64,000 bases of DNA from Bacillus_AB infantis_B (GCF_008180445.1 NZ_VTER01000011.1:62001-126000), one strand, 5' to 3'. Counted from the stretch's first letter, positions 34,673-44,564 are shown. Numbers and translations: made by a program. Notes: generated by a model from the letters alone, not told the origin.

Positions 34673-35023
34673 AGGGCATCGCTCCATTCTGTCGAAATTT
34701 AAAAATGCGAATTATTTGTAATGCGGCAAAACGTATTGTTCAATTAAAGGTGGCGGGCTAAAAAACGTCAGGTTCCAGTTTTCTGGAGGGAAAACAAGCT
34801 TCATGCTTCAATATGGGAGCACTGGAACTGTCAATTCTGAATCCCGGGTTTTGCACAAAAACGGCAAGCGGGTTATAATAGCAAGTTTCTCTCAAAAAAA
34901 ATTAAATTAATAGTCAAAAATTGTCGTTTACATGGTATCATAAAAACATTGAATTGCATATTTCAAGTTTTTTTTACATATATCTATCAGTTATCAGCTC
35001 GGCAGCAGAACAGGGGGCTTTCA
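34673..35023 (+). other. hisJ-ezrA intergenic region
   Basis: 351 bp with no gene. A short hairpin CCAG/CTGG lies at 34775-34786 and an 8-nt inverted pair GTTCCAGT/ACTGGAAC spans 34772-34828. The ezrA promoter is at its right side. Confidence 0.55.
34851..34879 (+). promoter_or_regulatory. SigA promoter of ezrA
   Basis: TTGCAC (34851-34856), 17 nt, TATAAT (34874-34879). Confidence 0.75.
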
Positions 35024-36721
35024 ATGGAGTACATAATTGGAGGAATAGTGATCGTGATTGCACTATTTCTGACGGGTTATCTAATGAAAAAGAAATATTA
35101 TAAAGAAATAGACCGGCTGGAAGGCTGGAAAATGGACATAACGGACAGGCCGGTCCTCGATGAAATGTCCAAAGTGAAGCAGCTGAATATGACGGGCCAG
35201 ACAGAGGAGCTGTTCGAACGCTGGAGGAATGAGTGGGACGATATCGTTACCGGGCAGCTTCCTGGAGTGGAGGAGCTGCTGTTTGATGCTGAGGAATATA
35301 TCGACCGCTACCGCTTTAAGAAGGCAAAGGAAGTTCAGCAGGCAATCGAGGAAAGCCTTGCAGGCATAGAGGATAAAATCAAATCCCTGCTTGCTGAAAT
35401 CAATGAGCTGGTCGGAAGCGAAGAAAAGAACCGCACCGAGATCGACGGACTCAAAGATCTGTACAGGGAATGCAAAAAGGCGCTGCTCGCCCACCGGCAT
35501 ACCTATGGAAAGGCTGAAACCATCCTGGGCATCCAGCTTGATGAAGTTTTTGCGAAGTTCCAGGACTTTGAGGACCGGACAGCAAACGGCGACTATCTTC
35601 AGGCCAGGGAAATCGTCCTGACTATCCAGACCCAGCTGGACAGCATCCAAAAGAAAATGGAAGCAATCCCCGATTTGCTGGTGGATGCCGGGTCCAACAT
35701 CCCATCCCAGCTTCTCGAGGTGAGAGAAGGCTTCCGTGAAATGGAGCAGCAGGGATATATTCTTGAACATGTAGAAGTGGACAAGGAAACTGAGTCATTA
35801 GAAAAAGAGGCTGCAGAATATCTTGCCATGATTGAGCGCGGAGAGACCGGTGAAGCTCATAAGGGGCTTGAGGATATCAAGCAGAGAATCGATGCACTCT
35901 ATGATCTGCTTGAAAAAGAAGTGTATGCGAGGAAGTTCATCCAATCGCATGATGAAAAGGTCCGTACTGAATTGTACAATGCCAAAGATGCGAACTTTAT
36001 GCTGAAGAAAGAGCTCGGCATCGTACAGCAAAGCTACCATCTCCAGGAAAAGGACGAGGAAACACACAGCCTGCTGGAAACGAAGCTGACCAAGCTCTTC
36101 AAACGCTTCGAAATACTTGAGCATAAAATCAGCAATCAAAGCTCTGCCCATTCAGTTCTGGGTGAAGAATTGGAATATATTAAAAATGAACTGGAAGCAT
36201 TGTCAGAAGAGCAGGTGCATTTTGCCGAAAAGCTGCAGGCCTTAAGGAAGGACGAGCTCACGGCACGGGAGAAGGTAAAGGAAATCAGCAAAAAGCTGTC
36301 TGAAACCATCAGGCTCGTATCAAAGAGCAATATACCGGGGCTGTCACAAAACTACAGGTATTTAATGGAAGATACGAAGGAAAGCATTCAAAATGTCATT
36401 GATAAGCTTGATGAGAAGCCCCTTGATATACCTGCTGTCCAGCAGTATCTGGAAATAGCGGTCATGACAGTTGATAAAGCTGCAGACAGCACGGCTGAAA
36501 TGATTGAAACCGTCCAGCTGGCTGAAAAGGTCATCCAGTATGGAAACAGGTACCGCAGCAAATATCCTTCCATCGCTAAAGCACTGAGGGAAGCGGAGGA
36601 TTCATTCAGGAACTACAATTATAAAGAGGCATTGGAGCAGGCAGCTTCATCTATTGAAGAGATTGAGCCAGGAGCATTGAAAAGAATAGAAGAAATGATC
36701 GGCGAAAAAGAAAATGCATAA
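35024..36721 (+). CDS. ezrA: septation ring formation regulator EzrA
   Basis: Membrane-anchored spectrin-like protein that prevents aberrant Z-rings and contributes to septal wall synthesis. 565 residues: N-terminal membrane helix at 2-23 (EYIIGGIVIVIALFLTGYL), then four or more long helical bundles with abundant Glu/Lys heptads. The early stretch MSKVKQLNMTGQTEELFERW is diagnostic. AGGGGGC is 7 nt upstream of the ATG. Monocistronic between its promoter and a strong terminator. Confidence 0.95.
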   Translation: MEYIIGGIVIVIALFLTGYLMKKKYYKEIDRLEGWKMDITDRPVLDEMSKVKQLNMTGQTEELFERWRNEWDDIVTGQLPGVEELLFDAEEYIDRYRFKKAKEVQQAIEESLAGIEDKIKSLLAEINELVGSEEKNRTEIDGLKDLYRECKKALLAHRHTYGKAETILGIQLDEVFAKFQDFEDRTANGDYLQAREIVLTIQTQLDSIQKKMEAIPDLLVDAGSNIPSQLLEVREGFREMEQQGYILEHVEVDKETESLEKEAAEYLAMIERGETGEAHKGLEDIKQRIDALYDLLEKEVYARKFIQSHDEKVRTELYNAKDANFMLKKELGIVQQSYHLQEKDEETHSLLETKLTKLFKRFEILEHKISNQSSAHSVLGEELEYIKNELEALSEEQVHFAEKLQALRKDELTAREKVKEISKKLSETIRLVSKSNIPGLSQNYRYLMEDTKESIQNVIDKLDEKPLDIPAVQQYLEIAVMTVDKAADSTAEMIETVQLAEKVIQYGNRYRSKYPSIAKALREAEDSFRNYNYKEALEQAASSIEEIEPGALKRIEEMIGEKENA

Positions 36722-36757
36722 AAAACCAGATCTGCTTTGGCAGATCTGGTTTTTTAT
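36721..36757. terminator. bidirectional terminator between ezrA and braB
   Basis: CCAGATCTGC (36726-36735) with GCAGATCTGG (36740-36749), A5 before and T6 after. Confidence 0.92.
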
Positions 36758-36780
36758 TTTAAGGGAAATAATGGGCCAGG

Positions 36781-38106
36781 CTATTCTGCTGTCTTTCTGC
36801 CCCTTCCGGCAATGAGCAGGCCGAGCAGGGCCCCGGCAACGGCTGGAATGACCCAGCCGAGTCCTTCTGTATAGAGAGGAAGGAATCCCAGCATGTCTGA
36901 GAAAATCCGGGTATCTGCCCCGGCTGCCTTTATGGCATCAATGGTGCTGATCAGCCCCGCCGGTATCAGGGCTCCTGCATATACAGCTCTGGAGCCGCCA
37001 AAGGCATGATGCAGAAAAGAAAGCAATACCAGTACGATTGCGGGCGGATAGATCATCGTGAGCATTGGCAAAGATACAGAAATGAGCTGTGTCAAGCCGA
37101 TATTGGCGATCATCATGCTGAATAAGGATAAAATCAGCACAAAGGACCTGTAAGATATGCCTGGCACAACTTTTGAAAAATATTGTGCACAGGATGAGAC
37201 GAGTCCAATAGAAGTGGTAAGACAGGCAAAAGTAATGGCCAGCCCAAGGATGACAGCCCCAAAAGATCCGAAAAGATGTGAAGCAGCGGCGGAAAGAAGA
37301 GCTCCCCCGTTATCCTGGAATCCGATAGATTCTTCACCGGATGCCCCGATGTATGCGAGCGAAAGGTAAACAAGCATAAGGGCAGCGGCAGCAATCAGTC
37401 CGGAATAGATGCATATTTTTGCAATCTGTTTTGAGCTGCTGATCCCTTTTTCTTTTATTGAACCAATCACAACTATGCCAAAAACAAGGGCGGCGATTGC
37501 ATCCATGGTCAAATAGCCTTCGATAAATCCTTTAAAGAAAGGCGTCTCGGCATATGCGCCTTTTGGGGCCATAGGCTCCCCTAAAGGGGTGATTATACTT
37601 TTTACAGCCAGAATGGACAATATGGCAAGGAGAATCGGAGTAAATAATTTTCCGATCCGGTCCACAAGCTTAGACGGGTTCATCGAAAGCCAAGCTGTGA
37701 CGGAAAAAAAGATTATGGTATAAAAAAGCAGCATCATCCCATATTTAGAAACGGCATCAGGCAAAAACGGAGTGATGCCAATTTCGTAGGCAACGGTTCC
37801 GGTCCGCGGAATCCCGAATAGCGGGCCGATGGCCAGATACAAAAGCAATGTAAAGGCAGCCCCGAATAAAGGGTGGACTCTTCCAGCAAGCGTCCGGAGA
37901 TCTCCGGCTTTGGCTATGCTGATGACTCCCAGAAGCGGGAGGCCGACACCGGTTATGAGAAATCCAATGATGGCTTTTCCCATGCTGGCACCCGATTCCT
38001 GCCCGAGATATGGAGGGAAAATCATATTCCCTGCCCCAAAGAAAAGAGCGAAAAGCATCAGTCCTATTGCGATTATTTCCCTGCTGGATAGGCTCTTATT
38101 ATTCAT
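36781..38106 (-). CDS. braB: branched-chain amino acid transporter BraB (LIVCS family)
   Basis: Cation-coupled symporter for Leu/Ile/Val. About 441 residues with 12 predicted membrane helices; family motif GLMLFALFFGAGNMIFPPYLG at 14-33. ATG 38106 has GGAGGT upstream. A CodY-like box lies 26 nt before the start. Next to ezrA and nifZ as in B. subtilis. Confidence 0.94.
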   Translation of the reverse strand: MNNKSLSSREIIAIGLMLFALFFGAGNMIFPPYLGQESGASMGKAIIGFLITGVGLPLLGVISIAKAGDLRTLAGRVHPLFGAAFTLLLYLAIGPLFGIPRTGTVAYEIGITPFLPDAVSKYGMMLLFYTIIFFSVTAWLSMNPSKLVDRIGKLFTPILLAILSILAVKSIITPLGEPMAPKGAYAETPFFKGFIEGYLTMDAIAALVFGIVVIGSIKEKGISSSKQIAKICIYSGLIAAAALMLVYLSLAYIGASGEESIGFQDNGGALLSAAASHLFGSFGAVILGLAITFACLTTSIGLVSSCAQYFSKVVPGISYRSFVLILSLFSMMIANIGLTQLISVSLPMLTMIYPPAIVLVLLSFLHHAFGGSRAVYAGALIPAGLISTIDAIKAAGADTRIFSDMLGFLPLYTEGLGWVIPAVAGALLGLLIAGRGRKTAE

Positions 38107-38131
38107 ACAAACCTCCATGACTGTCTATCGA

Positions 38132-38146
38132 AATGTTTAGAACATT
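38132..38146. promoter_or_regulatory. CodY-like box upstream of braB
   Basis: AATGTTTAGAACATT is a perfect 6-3-6 palindrome and matches the CodY motif AATTTTCWGAAAATT at 12 of 15 positions. A reverse-strand extended -10 (TGTTAGTAT) lies just upstream, so CodY would sit around +1. CodY control of branched-chain uptake is established. Confidence 0.6.
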
Positions 38147-38336
38147 TAACATACTAACACAGGAAGTGAGAAATTTGTCGAAAGGAATGATAGTCAAAAT
38201 ATTCAGGCTTTTATCACTGCCTCTGTTCTGCTTTTCGCTTCCGAAGAAAACTAAAAGATTATGCAGGTGAAAACATTGTCCCAGTATGATAAGATTTACT
38301 ATTGGCTAAACGGTTTTTCAAGGAAGGGGAAGACCC

Positions 38337-39479
38337 ATGATTTACTTTGATAATAGTGCAACAACTAAACCATATAAAGAAGTGCTGGATTCATTTAATA
38401 AGGTGGCCTTAGATTACTTTGGCAATCCCTCGTCTTTGCATGGAATCGGCGGCAGGGCAGAAAAGCTCCTGTCACAGGCCAGGCTGCAGGTTGCCGAGCT
38501 CCTGGGAGCCGGCCAGAAGGAAATCTTCTTTACTTCGGGCGGAACCGAAGGCAATAATCTGGCTGTAAAAGGGACTGCCATGATGCATAAAGGCAGGGGG
38601 CGCCATCTTATTACGACTGAATCAGAGCATTCATCAGTGGCAGAAGCCTTTGAACAGCTGAAAGAGCTCGGTTTCCGCGTTACGTATATTCCTGTAGACG
38701 AGGATGGGAGAATTAGGCCGAAGGACATTGAGGCTGCCTTATGCCATGATACAATTCTTGTGAGTGTCATCCATGTTAATAATGAGGTTGGCACCATCCA
38801 GCCGATTGCTGAAATCGGCAAAATGCTCAAGCCTTATTCGAAAGTGCTTTTCCATGTGGATCATGTACAGGGAATTGCAAAGGTGCCGCTTGATTTTCAA
38901 GAAAATGAAATAGACCTTTGCACCATTTCTGCCCATAAATTCCACGGTTTAAAGGGCACGGGTGTCCTTTACATCAGGGAAGGCGTCAAGCTTTCGCCGC
39001 TATTTTCAGGCGGAAGCCAGGAATGGAACCAGCGGAGCGGAACAGAGAATGTTCCAGGGATTGTCAGTATGGCCAAGGCGCTCAGGATCAGCCTTGAGAG
39101 GCACAGGAACGGACTGGGGCCGCTTAATAGGATTAAATGTTTGCTGAGGGAAGGACTGGAATCCATTGAAGGGATCTCTGTCCATACACCGCTTGAAGGC
39201 TCGGCCCCGCACATTCTCAATTTTTCTGCACAAGGCTTGAAGGCAGAAGTATTGGTGCATAGCCTTGAGGAAAAAAATATATATGTCTCCACCACCAGCG
39301 CCTGTTCCTCGAAGAAGAAAGCAGTCAGCAAGACACTGCTGGCAATGGGCATTCCTGAGGAGGCTGCGGCAAGCAGCATCAGGATCAGCCTTTCTTATGA
39401 TAATACAGCAGAGGAAGCAGAAGCTGTGCTGCAGGCAATTGAAGAAACAGCGAAAAAGCTAAGGAAGGTAATGAAATAA
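38337..39479 (+). CDS. nifZ: cysteine desulfurase (NifS/IscS type) for tRNA thiolation
   Basis: PLP enzyme releasing sulfur from cysteine to pass to ThiI. 380 residues: FDNSATTKPY at 4-13, the histidine in TTESEHSSV near 100, the PLP lysine in SAHKFHGLKGTG near 202, and a cysteine loop STTSACSSKKK near 322. AAGGAAGGGG is upstream of ATG. The stop codon abuts the thiI ATG, a B. subtilis-like nifZ-thiI pair. Confidence 0.93.
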   Translation: MIYFDNSATTKPYKEVLDSFNKVALDYFGNPSSLHGIGGRAEKLLSQARLQVAELLGAGQKEIFFTSGGTEGNNLAVKGTAMMHKGRGRHLITTESEHSSVAEAFEQLKELGFRVTYIPVDEDGRIRPKDIEAALCHDTILVSVIHVNNEVGTIQPIAEIGKMLKPYSKVLFHVDHVQGIAKVPLDFQENEIDLCTISAHKFHGLKGTGVLYIREGVKLSPLFSGGSQEWNQRSGTENVPGIVSMAKALRISLERHRNGLGPLNRIKCLLREGLESIEGISVHTPLEGSAPHILNFSAQGLKAEVLVHSLEEKNIYVSTTSACSSKKKAVSKTLLAMGIPEEAAASSIRISLSYDNTAEEAEAVLQAIEETAKKLRKVMK

Positions 39480-40685
39480 ATGAATTATGACCGCATATTA
39501 ATCCGCTATGGAGAAATTTCAACAAAAGGCCGAAACAGGGGGAAATTTGTCGAGAAGCTGAAAAGAAGCATTAAGAAAGTTCTGCACAGCTACCCAGCCA
39601 TCAGGATCGAGGGCCAGAGGGACCGGATGTTCATCCAGCTTAACGGTGAAAATGGGGACGAGATCATCGAGAAGCTCAAAGGGGTCTTTGGCATCCAATC
39701 CTTCAGTCCTGCTGTGAAAGCTGAAAAGGATATAGAAAAAATCAAGGAAGCTGCCCTGGCACTTTTAAAACGGGTATACAAGGATGGAGATACCTTCAAG
39801 GTATCGGCGCGGAGAGCGGATAAAAGCTTTCACCTTGACACCGGAGAACTGAACCATGCTCTTGGCTCACATATCCTGAAGAATATGGAAGGCTTGAAAG
39901 TGGATGTGAAAAAGCCTGATATCAATCTCCAGGCTGAGATAAGGCCGGAAGCCGCCTATCTCTCATGCGAAAATATCCAGGGAGCCGGAGGGATGCCGGC
40001 AGGCTCAGGCGGCAAGGCGATGCTCATGCTGTCAGGCGGCATAGACAGCCCCGTCGCAGGCTATTTATCCATGAAAAGAGGGCTTGATGTAGAAGCTGTC
40101 CATTTCTACAGCCCTCCTTTCACCAGCGAAAGGTCGAAGCAAAAGGTGGTTGACCTGGCTGAAAAGCTGGCGGGTTATACAGGCCAAATGGTTCTTCATA
40201 TTGTTCCTTTTACGGAAATCCAGCAGCTCATCCAAAAGCAGGTGCCTGAAAATTATACGATGACAACCACGAGAAGGCTGATGCTTAAAATTACGGATCT
40301 CGTCCGGGAAAAGCATGGAGGGCTCGCAGTCATAACCGGTGAAAGCCTCGGGCAGGTTGCAAGCCAGACACTGGACAGCATGTACGCCATCAATGAAGTG
40401 ACAAGCACGCCGGTACTGCGCCCGCTGATCACAATGGACAAGACCGATATTATTGAGGTTGCACAGAAAATTGACACCCATGATATATCCATCCTGCCAT
40501 ATGATGACTGCTGCACCGTATTTGTCCCGGCTTCTCCAAAAACGAAGCCTAAGCTTGATAAAGCAGCATATTATGAAAGTTTTGTTGATTTTGATGCGCT
40601 TATTGCAAAAGCTGTGGAGCATATTGAAACTATTCACATCAAGCCGTATGAAGCCGTCAGCGGCAGTGAGGACGATCTTTTCTAG
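39480..40685 (+). CDS. thiI: tRNA 4-thiouridine synthase ThiI
   Basis: Adenylates and thiolates U8 of tRNA. 401 residues: NFLD-THUMP RNA-binding region (1-165), then the PP-loop ATPase with MLMLSGGIDSPVAGY near 181 and GESLGQVASQT near 283. The C-terminal rhodanese domain of the E. coli enzyme is absent, as in B. subtilis, so sulfur delivery relies on NifZ and the conserved Cys of the DDCCTVF motif. It starts one base after the nifZ stop. Confidence 0.96.
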   Translation: MNYDRILIRYGEISTKGRNRGKFVEKLKRSIKKVLHSYPAIRIEGQRDRMFIQLNGENGDEIIEKLKGVFGIQSFSPAVKAEKDIEKIKEAALALLKRVYKDGDTFKVSARRADKSFHLDTGELNHALGSHILKNMEGLKVDVKKPDINLQAEIRPEAAYLSCENIQGAGGMPAGSGGKAMLMLSGGIDSPVAGYLSMKRGLDVEAVHFYSPPFTSERSKQKVVDLAEKLAGYTGQMVLHIVPFTEIQQLIQKQVPENYTMTTTRRLMLKITDLVREKHGGLAVITGESLGQVASQTLDSMYAINEVTSTPVLRPLITMDKTDIIEVAQKIDTHDISILPYDDCCTVFVPASPKTKPKLDKAAYYESFVDFDALIAKAVEHIETIHIKPYEAVSGSEDDLF

Positions 40686-40734
40686 AAAGAATGAAAAATC
40701 GGACGGGTGATGAAAACATTACCAATTATTATTT

Positions 40735-40764
40735 GTATGAAGCCATGTGATTCTACACATTCTA
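40735..40764 (+). promoter_or_regulatory. SigG-type forespore promoter of the SASP gene
   Basis: GTATG (40735-40739) fits the SigG -35 (GHATR) and CATTCTA (40758-40764) fits the -10 (CATnnTA), 18 nt apart. Confidence 0.75.
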
Positions 40765-40787
40765 AACTCACAAGGAGGTGAGATCAC

Positions 40788-40991
40788 ATGGCAAGCAGCA
40801 ACAACTCTAACCAGCTTCTAGTACCTGGCGTACAGCAAGCTCTTGACTCAATGAAATACGAAATCGCTACTGAATTTGGTGTTAACCTTGGCGCTGAAAC
40901 AACTTCACGCGCTAACGGTTCAGTAGGAGGAGAAATCACTAAGCGTTTAGTTCAAATGGCTGAACAACAGCTTGGAGGTTTCCAACGCTAA
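40788..40991 (+). CDS. sspA: alpha/beta-type small acid-soluble spore protein
   Basis: Coats and protects spore DNA, degraded at germination. 67 residues. The GPR protease site lies in YEIATEFGV near 24-32 and the second conserved block is NGSVGGEITKRLVQMAEQQL. A perfect AAGGAGGTGA ribosome site and SigG-type promoter fit strong forespore expression. Position after thiI matches sspA. Confidence 0.96.
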   Translation: MASSNNSNQLLVPGVQQALDSMKYEIATEFGVNLGAETTSRANGSVGGEITKRLVQMAEQQLGGFQR

Positions 40992-41013
40992 TCGAAAAAT
41001 AAATAATATGGCT

Positions 41014-41048
41014 ACAAAGGAGCAGGCTCACAGCCTGCTCCTTTACTT
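41014..41048 (+). terminator. terminator of sspA
   Basis: AAAGGAGCAGGCT (41016-41028) with AGCCTGCTCCTTT (41032-41044), 3-nt loop. Confidence 0.85.
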
Positions 41049-41130
41049 TATGCTTTGCATTTTAAATATTTAAAAAATTATGTATAATTAAGCACATGAA
41101 TACTAATTTCAGATTAGGAGGACATATAAC

Positions 41131-42717
41131 ATGAAGCGTGAAGATCTGCTGGCGCCGGAAAAATATAATCTGGTCTCTGAAATGGAAAAGTTTGCAGAAG
41201 CTCCTGAAAGAACTGCCATCCTGTGGGAAAGCGGGGAAGGACAAAGAAAGGAAATTACATATTCCAGGCTCCTGTCCAATGTCAACAAAATTGGAAACGT
41301 TTTCTCAGGAAACGGCCTAAGGCAGGGGGATGTAGTCCTGATCATGGTCCCGCGCCTTATAGAAGCATACCAGACGTACATAGCGGCACTAAAAATGGGC
41401 CTGGTAGTCATTCCCTGCTCAGAGATGCTCCGCTCTAAAGATATCCAGTACAGGATCAATCATGGCGATGTGAAAGCCATCGTATGCTTTTCGCCGTTTA
41501 CAGAGCAATTTGCAGATGTTTCTGAAGCAGAGGGCCTGCCTAAGTTTGTGATTGGAGAGCCTGTCCCAGGCTGGACTTCGCTGGATGAAAAGATGGACGC
41601 AGCCTCTGATATCATGGAGACTGCGGGAACAAGCAGGGACGACATGGCTTTCCTGTCCTATACTTCCGGTACCACGGGCAATCCTAAGGGAGTTGTACAT
41701 ACACATGGCTGGGCATACGCACATCTCCGTGCCGCCGGGCCCAACTGGCTTTGCATCAATGAAGGGGATACTGTCTGGGCAACTGCAGGCCCCGGCTGGC
41801 AGAAATGGATATGGAGCCCCTTCCTCTCCGTTCTGGGATCAGGGGGAACAGGACTGGTGTATTCCGGGAAATTCGAGCCGAAAAAATATCTTGCACTCCT
41901 TCAGGATTATAAAGTCAATGTTCTTTGCTGCACACCTACAGAATACAGGCTGATGGCAAAGGCCGACAATCTTGCTGAATACAGCCTCCCGGATCTTCAT
42001 AGTGCCGTCTCAGCCGGAGAGCCGCTTAACCGCGAAGTGATTGATGCTTTCAAAAAGCATTTTGATATTGAAGTGCGGGACGGATACGGCCAGACGGAAA
42101 ACACCCTGCTGGTCGGCATAACAAAAGGGATGGAGCTTAGGCCTGGTTCGATGGGAAAGCCGATTCCCGGCAATTCTGTTGAGATCATCAATGAAGATGG
42201 AAAGGCATGCGGACCTGGGGAAGTGGGGGATATCGCCGTCCATATTGAAACCCCTGCGTTATTTAAAAATTATTATAAGGATCCTGAACGGACCGCCATG
42301 CAATTCAGGGGTGAATATTATGTGACCGGAGACAAAGCGAAAAAGGATGAAGACGGGTATTTCTGGTTTGAAGGCAGGGGAGATGATATTATCATCAGCT
42401 CCGGATATACAATCGGGCCGTTTGAGGTGGAGGATGCTCTTGTCAAGCACCCGTACGTAAAGGAATGTGCCGTTGTGGCGAGCCCGGACGAAATCCGCGG
42501 AGCAGTCGTCAAAGCCTTTATTGTCCTGCAGGATGGCGTCGCCGAAGATAAGCCGGATCTCATTAATACCTTGCAGGAGCATGTAAAGGAGCTGACTGCC
42601 CCTTATAAATATCCACGCAGGATCGAGTTTCTTTCAGAGCTTCCGAAGACCACGTCAGGAAAGATCCGCAGGGTAGAGCTGAGGAAAAAAGAAATGGAGG
42701 AGGCTGCCCGCAGCTAG
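41131..42717 (+). CDS. mbcS: acyl-CoA synthetase (MbcS/YtcI type)
   Basis: AMP-forming ligase related to acetyl-CoA synthetase; relatives activate short or branched-chain carboxylates. 528 residues: SYTSGTTGNPKGVVHTHG near 172, DGYGQTEN near 316, SSGYTIGPFEVED near 427 and the catalytic lysine in KTTSGKIRRVEL near 510. GGAGG is 8 nt before ATG. Same position as ytcI in B. subtilis. The exact substrate is not deducible; a link to branched-chain fatty acid precursors is inference. Confidence 0.88.
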   Translation: MKREDLLAPEKYNLVSEMEKFAEAPERTAILWESGEGQRKEITYSRLLSNVNKIGNVFSGNGLRQGDVVLIMVPRLIEAYQTYIAALKMGLVVIPCSEMLRSKDIQYRINHGDVKAIVCFSPFTEQFADVSEAEGLPKFVIGEPVPGWTSLDEKMDAASDIMETAGTSRDDMAFLSYTSGTTGNPKGVVHTHGWAYAHLRAAGPNWLCINEGDTVWATAGPGWQKWIWSPFLSVLGSGGTGLVYSGKFEPKKYLALLQDYKVNVLCCTPTEYRLMAKADNLAEYSLPDLHSAVSAGEPLNREVIDAFKKHFDIEVRDGYGQTENTLLVGITKGMELRPGSMGKPIPGNSVEIINEDGKACGPGEVGDIAVHIETPALFKNYYKDPERTAMQFRGEYYVTGDKAKKDEDGYFWFEGRGDDIIISSGYTIGPFEVEDALVKHPYVKECAVVASPDEIRGAVVKAFIVLQDGVAEDKPDLINTLQEHVKELTAPYKYPRRIEFLSELPKTTSGKIRRVELRKKEMEEAARS

Positions 42718-42751
42718 TATCCAGCTGGGAGCTCCTGTAAAAAAGATTTCG

Positions 42752-42779
42752 CTGAGCTTTTTTAAAGCTCAGTTTTTTT
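42752..42779 (+). terminator. terminator of mbcS
   Basis: CTGAGCTTT (42752-42760) with AAAGCTCAG (42764-42772) and T7 (42773-42779). Confidence 0.9.
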
Positions 42780-42864
42780 GTGTCCCGAAAGAAGATATAA
42801 TCAGATCAGCAGGCACAGCGGATTTTTAACTGTGCAGAATAGAAAGAAAAGGAGCAATAAGAAG

Positions 42865-44469
42865 ATGCGGACACTATGGCATGGAGGATATATATACACC
42901 CTTCAGGAAGAAGGGCATAAAGCCGAAGCGGTTATGACGGAGAATGGAAAGATCCTGAGGGCAGGGCCGCTGGAAGAATTGAAAAGAAACTACTCGGTAA
43001 AGCCTTCTGAAATGAGGGACCTTGAGGGAAGCCTGATGCTGCCCGGATTTGTGGACAGCCATATGCACTTGATCGGACATGGGGAAAGGCTGATAAGACT
43101 TGACTTGTCCGGCTGCACCTCTAAAACAGAAGTGCTTGATGCTGTGAAGGAGTATGCCGAAAAGTTTCCAAAAGGCAGCTGGGTCATTGGCGAGGGCTGG
43201 AACGAAAATTTATGGGATATCCCTGCCCCCATACTGGCAAAGGAGCTTGATGAAGCAGTCCCTGAACATCCAGTCTGCCTGAAAAGAATCTGCCGGCACG
43301 CGATTGCCGTCAATTCGAAAGCATTGGAAGCAGGCGGAATTATCCCTGAAACCATTTGCCCTCCAGGCGGGGTCATTGAAAAAGATGAAGCAGGCCTTCC
43401 ATCAGGCCTGCTGAAAGACCAGGCACAGGAGCTAATCTTCTCTATTCTCCCTGGTGCTTCAAAGGAGTATCTGGAGACGGCAATGCGCGCAGCCATCCAG
43501 GATGCCTATGCAATGGGCCTTACGGGGGCACATACTGAGGATCTTAATTATTATGGCGGTTTCCATGGGACCTATGGGACTTTCAAGGAGGTCATCGGTG
43601 AAGATAAACTGCCTTTCCGGGCCCACCTGCTCGTCCATCACGAGGTAATCAATGACATGAAGCTTGACGGCGGAAATTATCTTGGCGGGGATGATTGGAT
43701 AGAATTCGGTGCCATGAAGATCTTTTCAGACGGAGCATTGGGAGGCCGGACTGCTTTGCTGAGCCATCCGTATGCGGATGATCCTTCAACCTCAGGAGTG
43801 GCCATTTTTACACAGGATCAGCTTGACGGTCTATTGATCAAAGCCAGAGAGCTGGATATGCCGGTTGCCATACATGCCATCGGTGACAGGGCTTTTGAAA
43901 TGTCACTGAACAGCATTGAAAAATACCCGCTGAAAGGAAAAGGCAGGGACCGGCTCATTCATGCACAGATACTGCGGAAAGAACTCATTCCAAGGGCAAA
44001 AAAGCTTCCTCTCATACTGGATATACAGCCAAGATTCCTGGCTTCTGACTTTCCGTGGGTCATCAGCAGGATCGGCGAAGAGCATATGGATTACTGTTAT
44101 GCCTGGAAAACATTGATTGATGAAGGCATCCCATGTGCAGGCGGATCTGATGCGCCAATCGAGCAAGCCGACCCGCTCCTCGGCATCCATTCTGCGGTTA
44201 CAAGAACCAGCAGCGATGACCCCGGGAGGATTGCCTATATCAAAGAGGAGGCGTTATCCATGTACGAAGCTGTTTCCTTATATACAAAAGGCAGCGCATT
44301 TGCAATCTGCCATGAAGATGAGAGGGGAATGATCAAGGATGGATATCTTGCTGACTTCACAATCCTTGACCGGAATATATTCGAAGAAGAGCCGGAGGCA
44401 CTCCTCCGTACACGAGTCAATGAGACAGTAATAGGAGGAAAAACCGTTTATAAGCGCGGACAGGTTTAA
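42865..44469 (+). CDS. ytcJ: YtcJ-like amidohydrolase (amidohydrolase 3 family)
   Basis: Metal-dependent hydrolase of unknown substrate. About 534 residues. Metal-ligand motif PGFVDSHMHLIGHG near 56, IFSDGALGGRTALL near 289, AIHAIGDRA near 332, and GGSDAPIEQADP near 426. C-terminal AcyI/GMI-like beta strand ADFTILDRN. ATG at 42865 has AAAAGGAG 10 nt upstream; the frame runs further up without a ribosome site. A TATAAT at 42796-42801 may be its -10. Confidence 0.87.
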   Translation: MRTLWHGGYIYTLQEEGHKAEAVMTENGKILRAGPLEELKRNYSVKPSEMRDLEGSLMLPGFVDSHMHLIGHGERLIRLDLSGCTSKTEVLDAVKEYAEKFPKGSWVIGEGWNENLWDIPAPILAKELDEAVPEHPVCLKRICRHAIAVNSKALEAGGIIPETICPPGGVIEKDEAGLPSGLLKDQAQELIFSILPGASKEYLETAMRAAIQDAYAMGLTGAHTEDLNYYGGFHGTYGTFKEVIGEDKLPFRAHLLVHHEVINDMKLDGGNYLGGDDWIEFGAMKIFSDGALGGRTALLSHPYADDPSTSGVAIFTQDQLDGLLIKARELDMPVAIHAIGDRAFEMSLNSIEKYPLKGKGRDRLIHAQILRKELIPRAKKLPLILDIQPRFLASDFPWVISRIGEEHMDYCYAWKTLIDEGIPCAGGSDAPIEQADPLLGIHSAVTRTSSDDPGRIAYIKEEALSMYEAVSLYTKGSAFAICHEDERGMIKDGYLADFTILDRNIFEEEPEALLRTRVNETVIGGKTVYKRGQV

Positions 44470-44498
44470 ACGGGCGAATGCCTGCTAAAACGAATAGG

Positions 44499-44528
44499 TT
44501 GCCAGTTTTTTTCTTTTGGCTTTATAAT
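44499..44528 (+). promoter_or_regulatory. SigA promoter of rarD
   Basis: TTGCCA (44499-44504), 18 nt, TATAAT (44523-44528). Confidence 0.7.
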
Positions 44529-44564
44529 TATTCCGATATCAGAAAGAATCGAGGCTAACCAACA

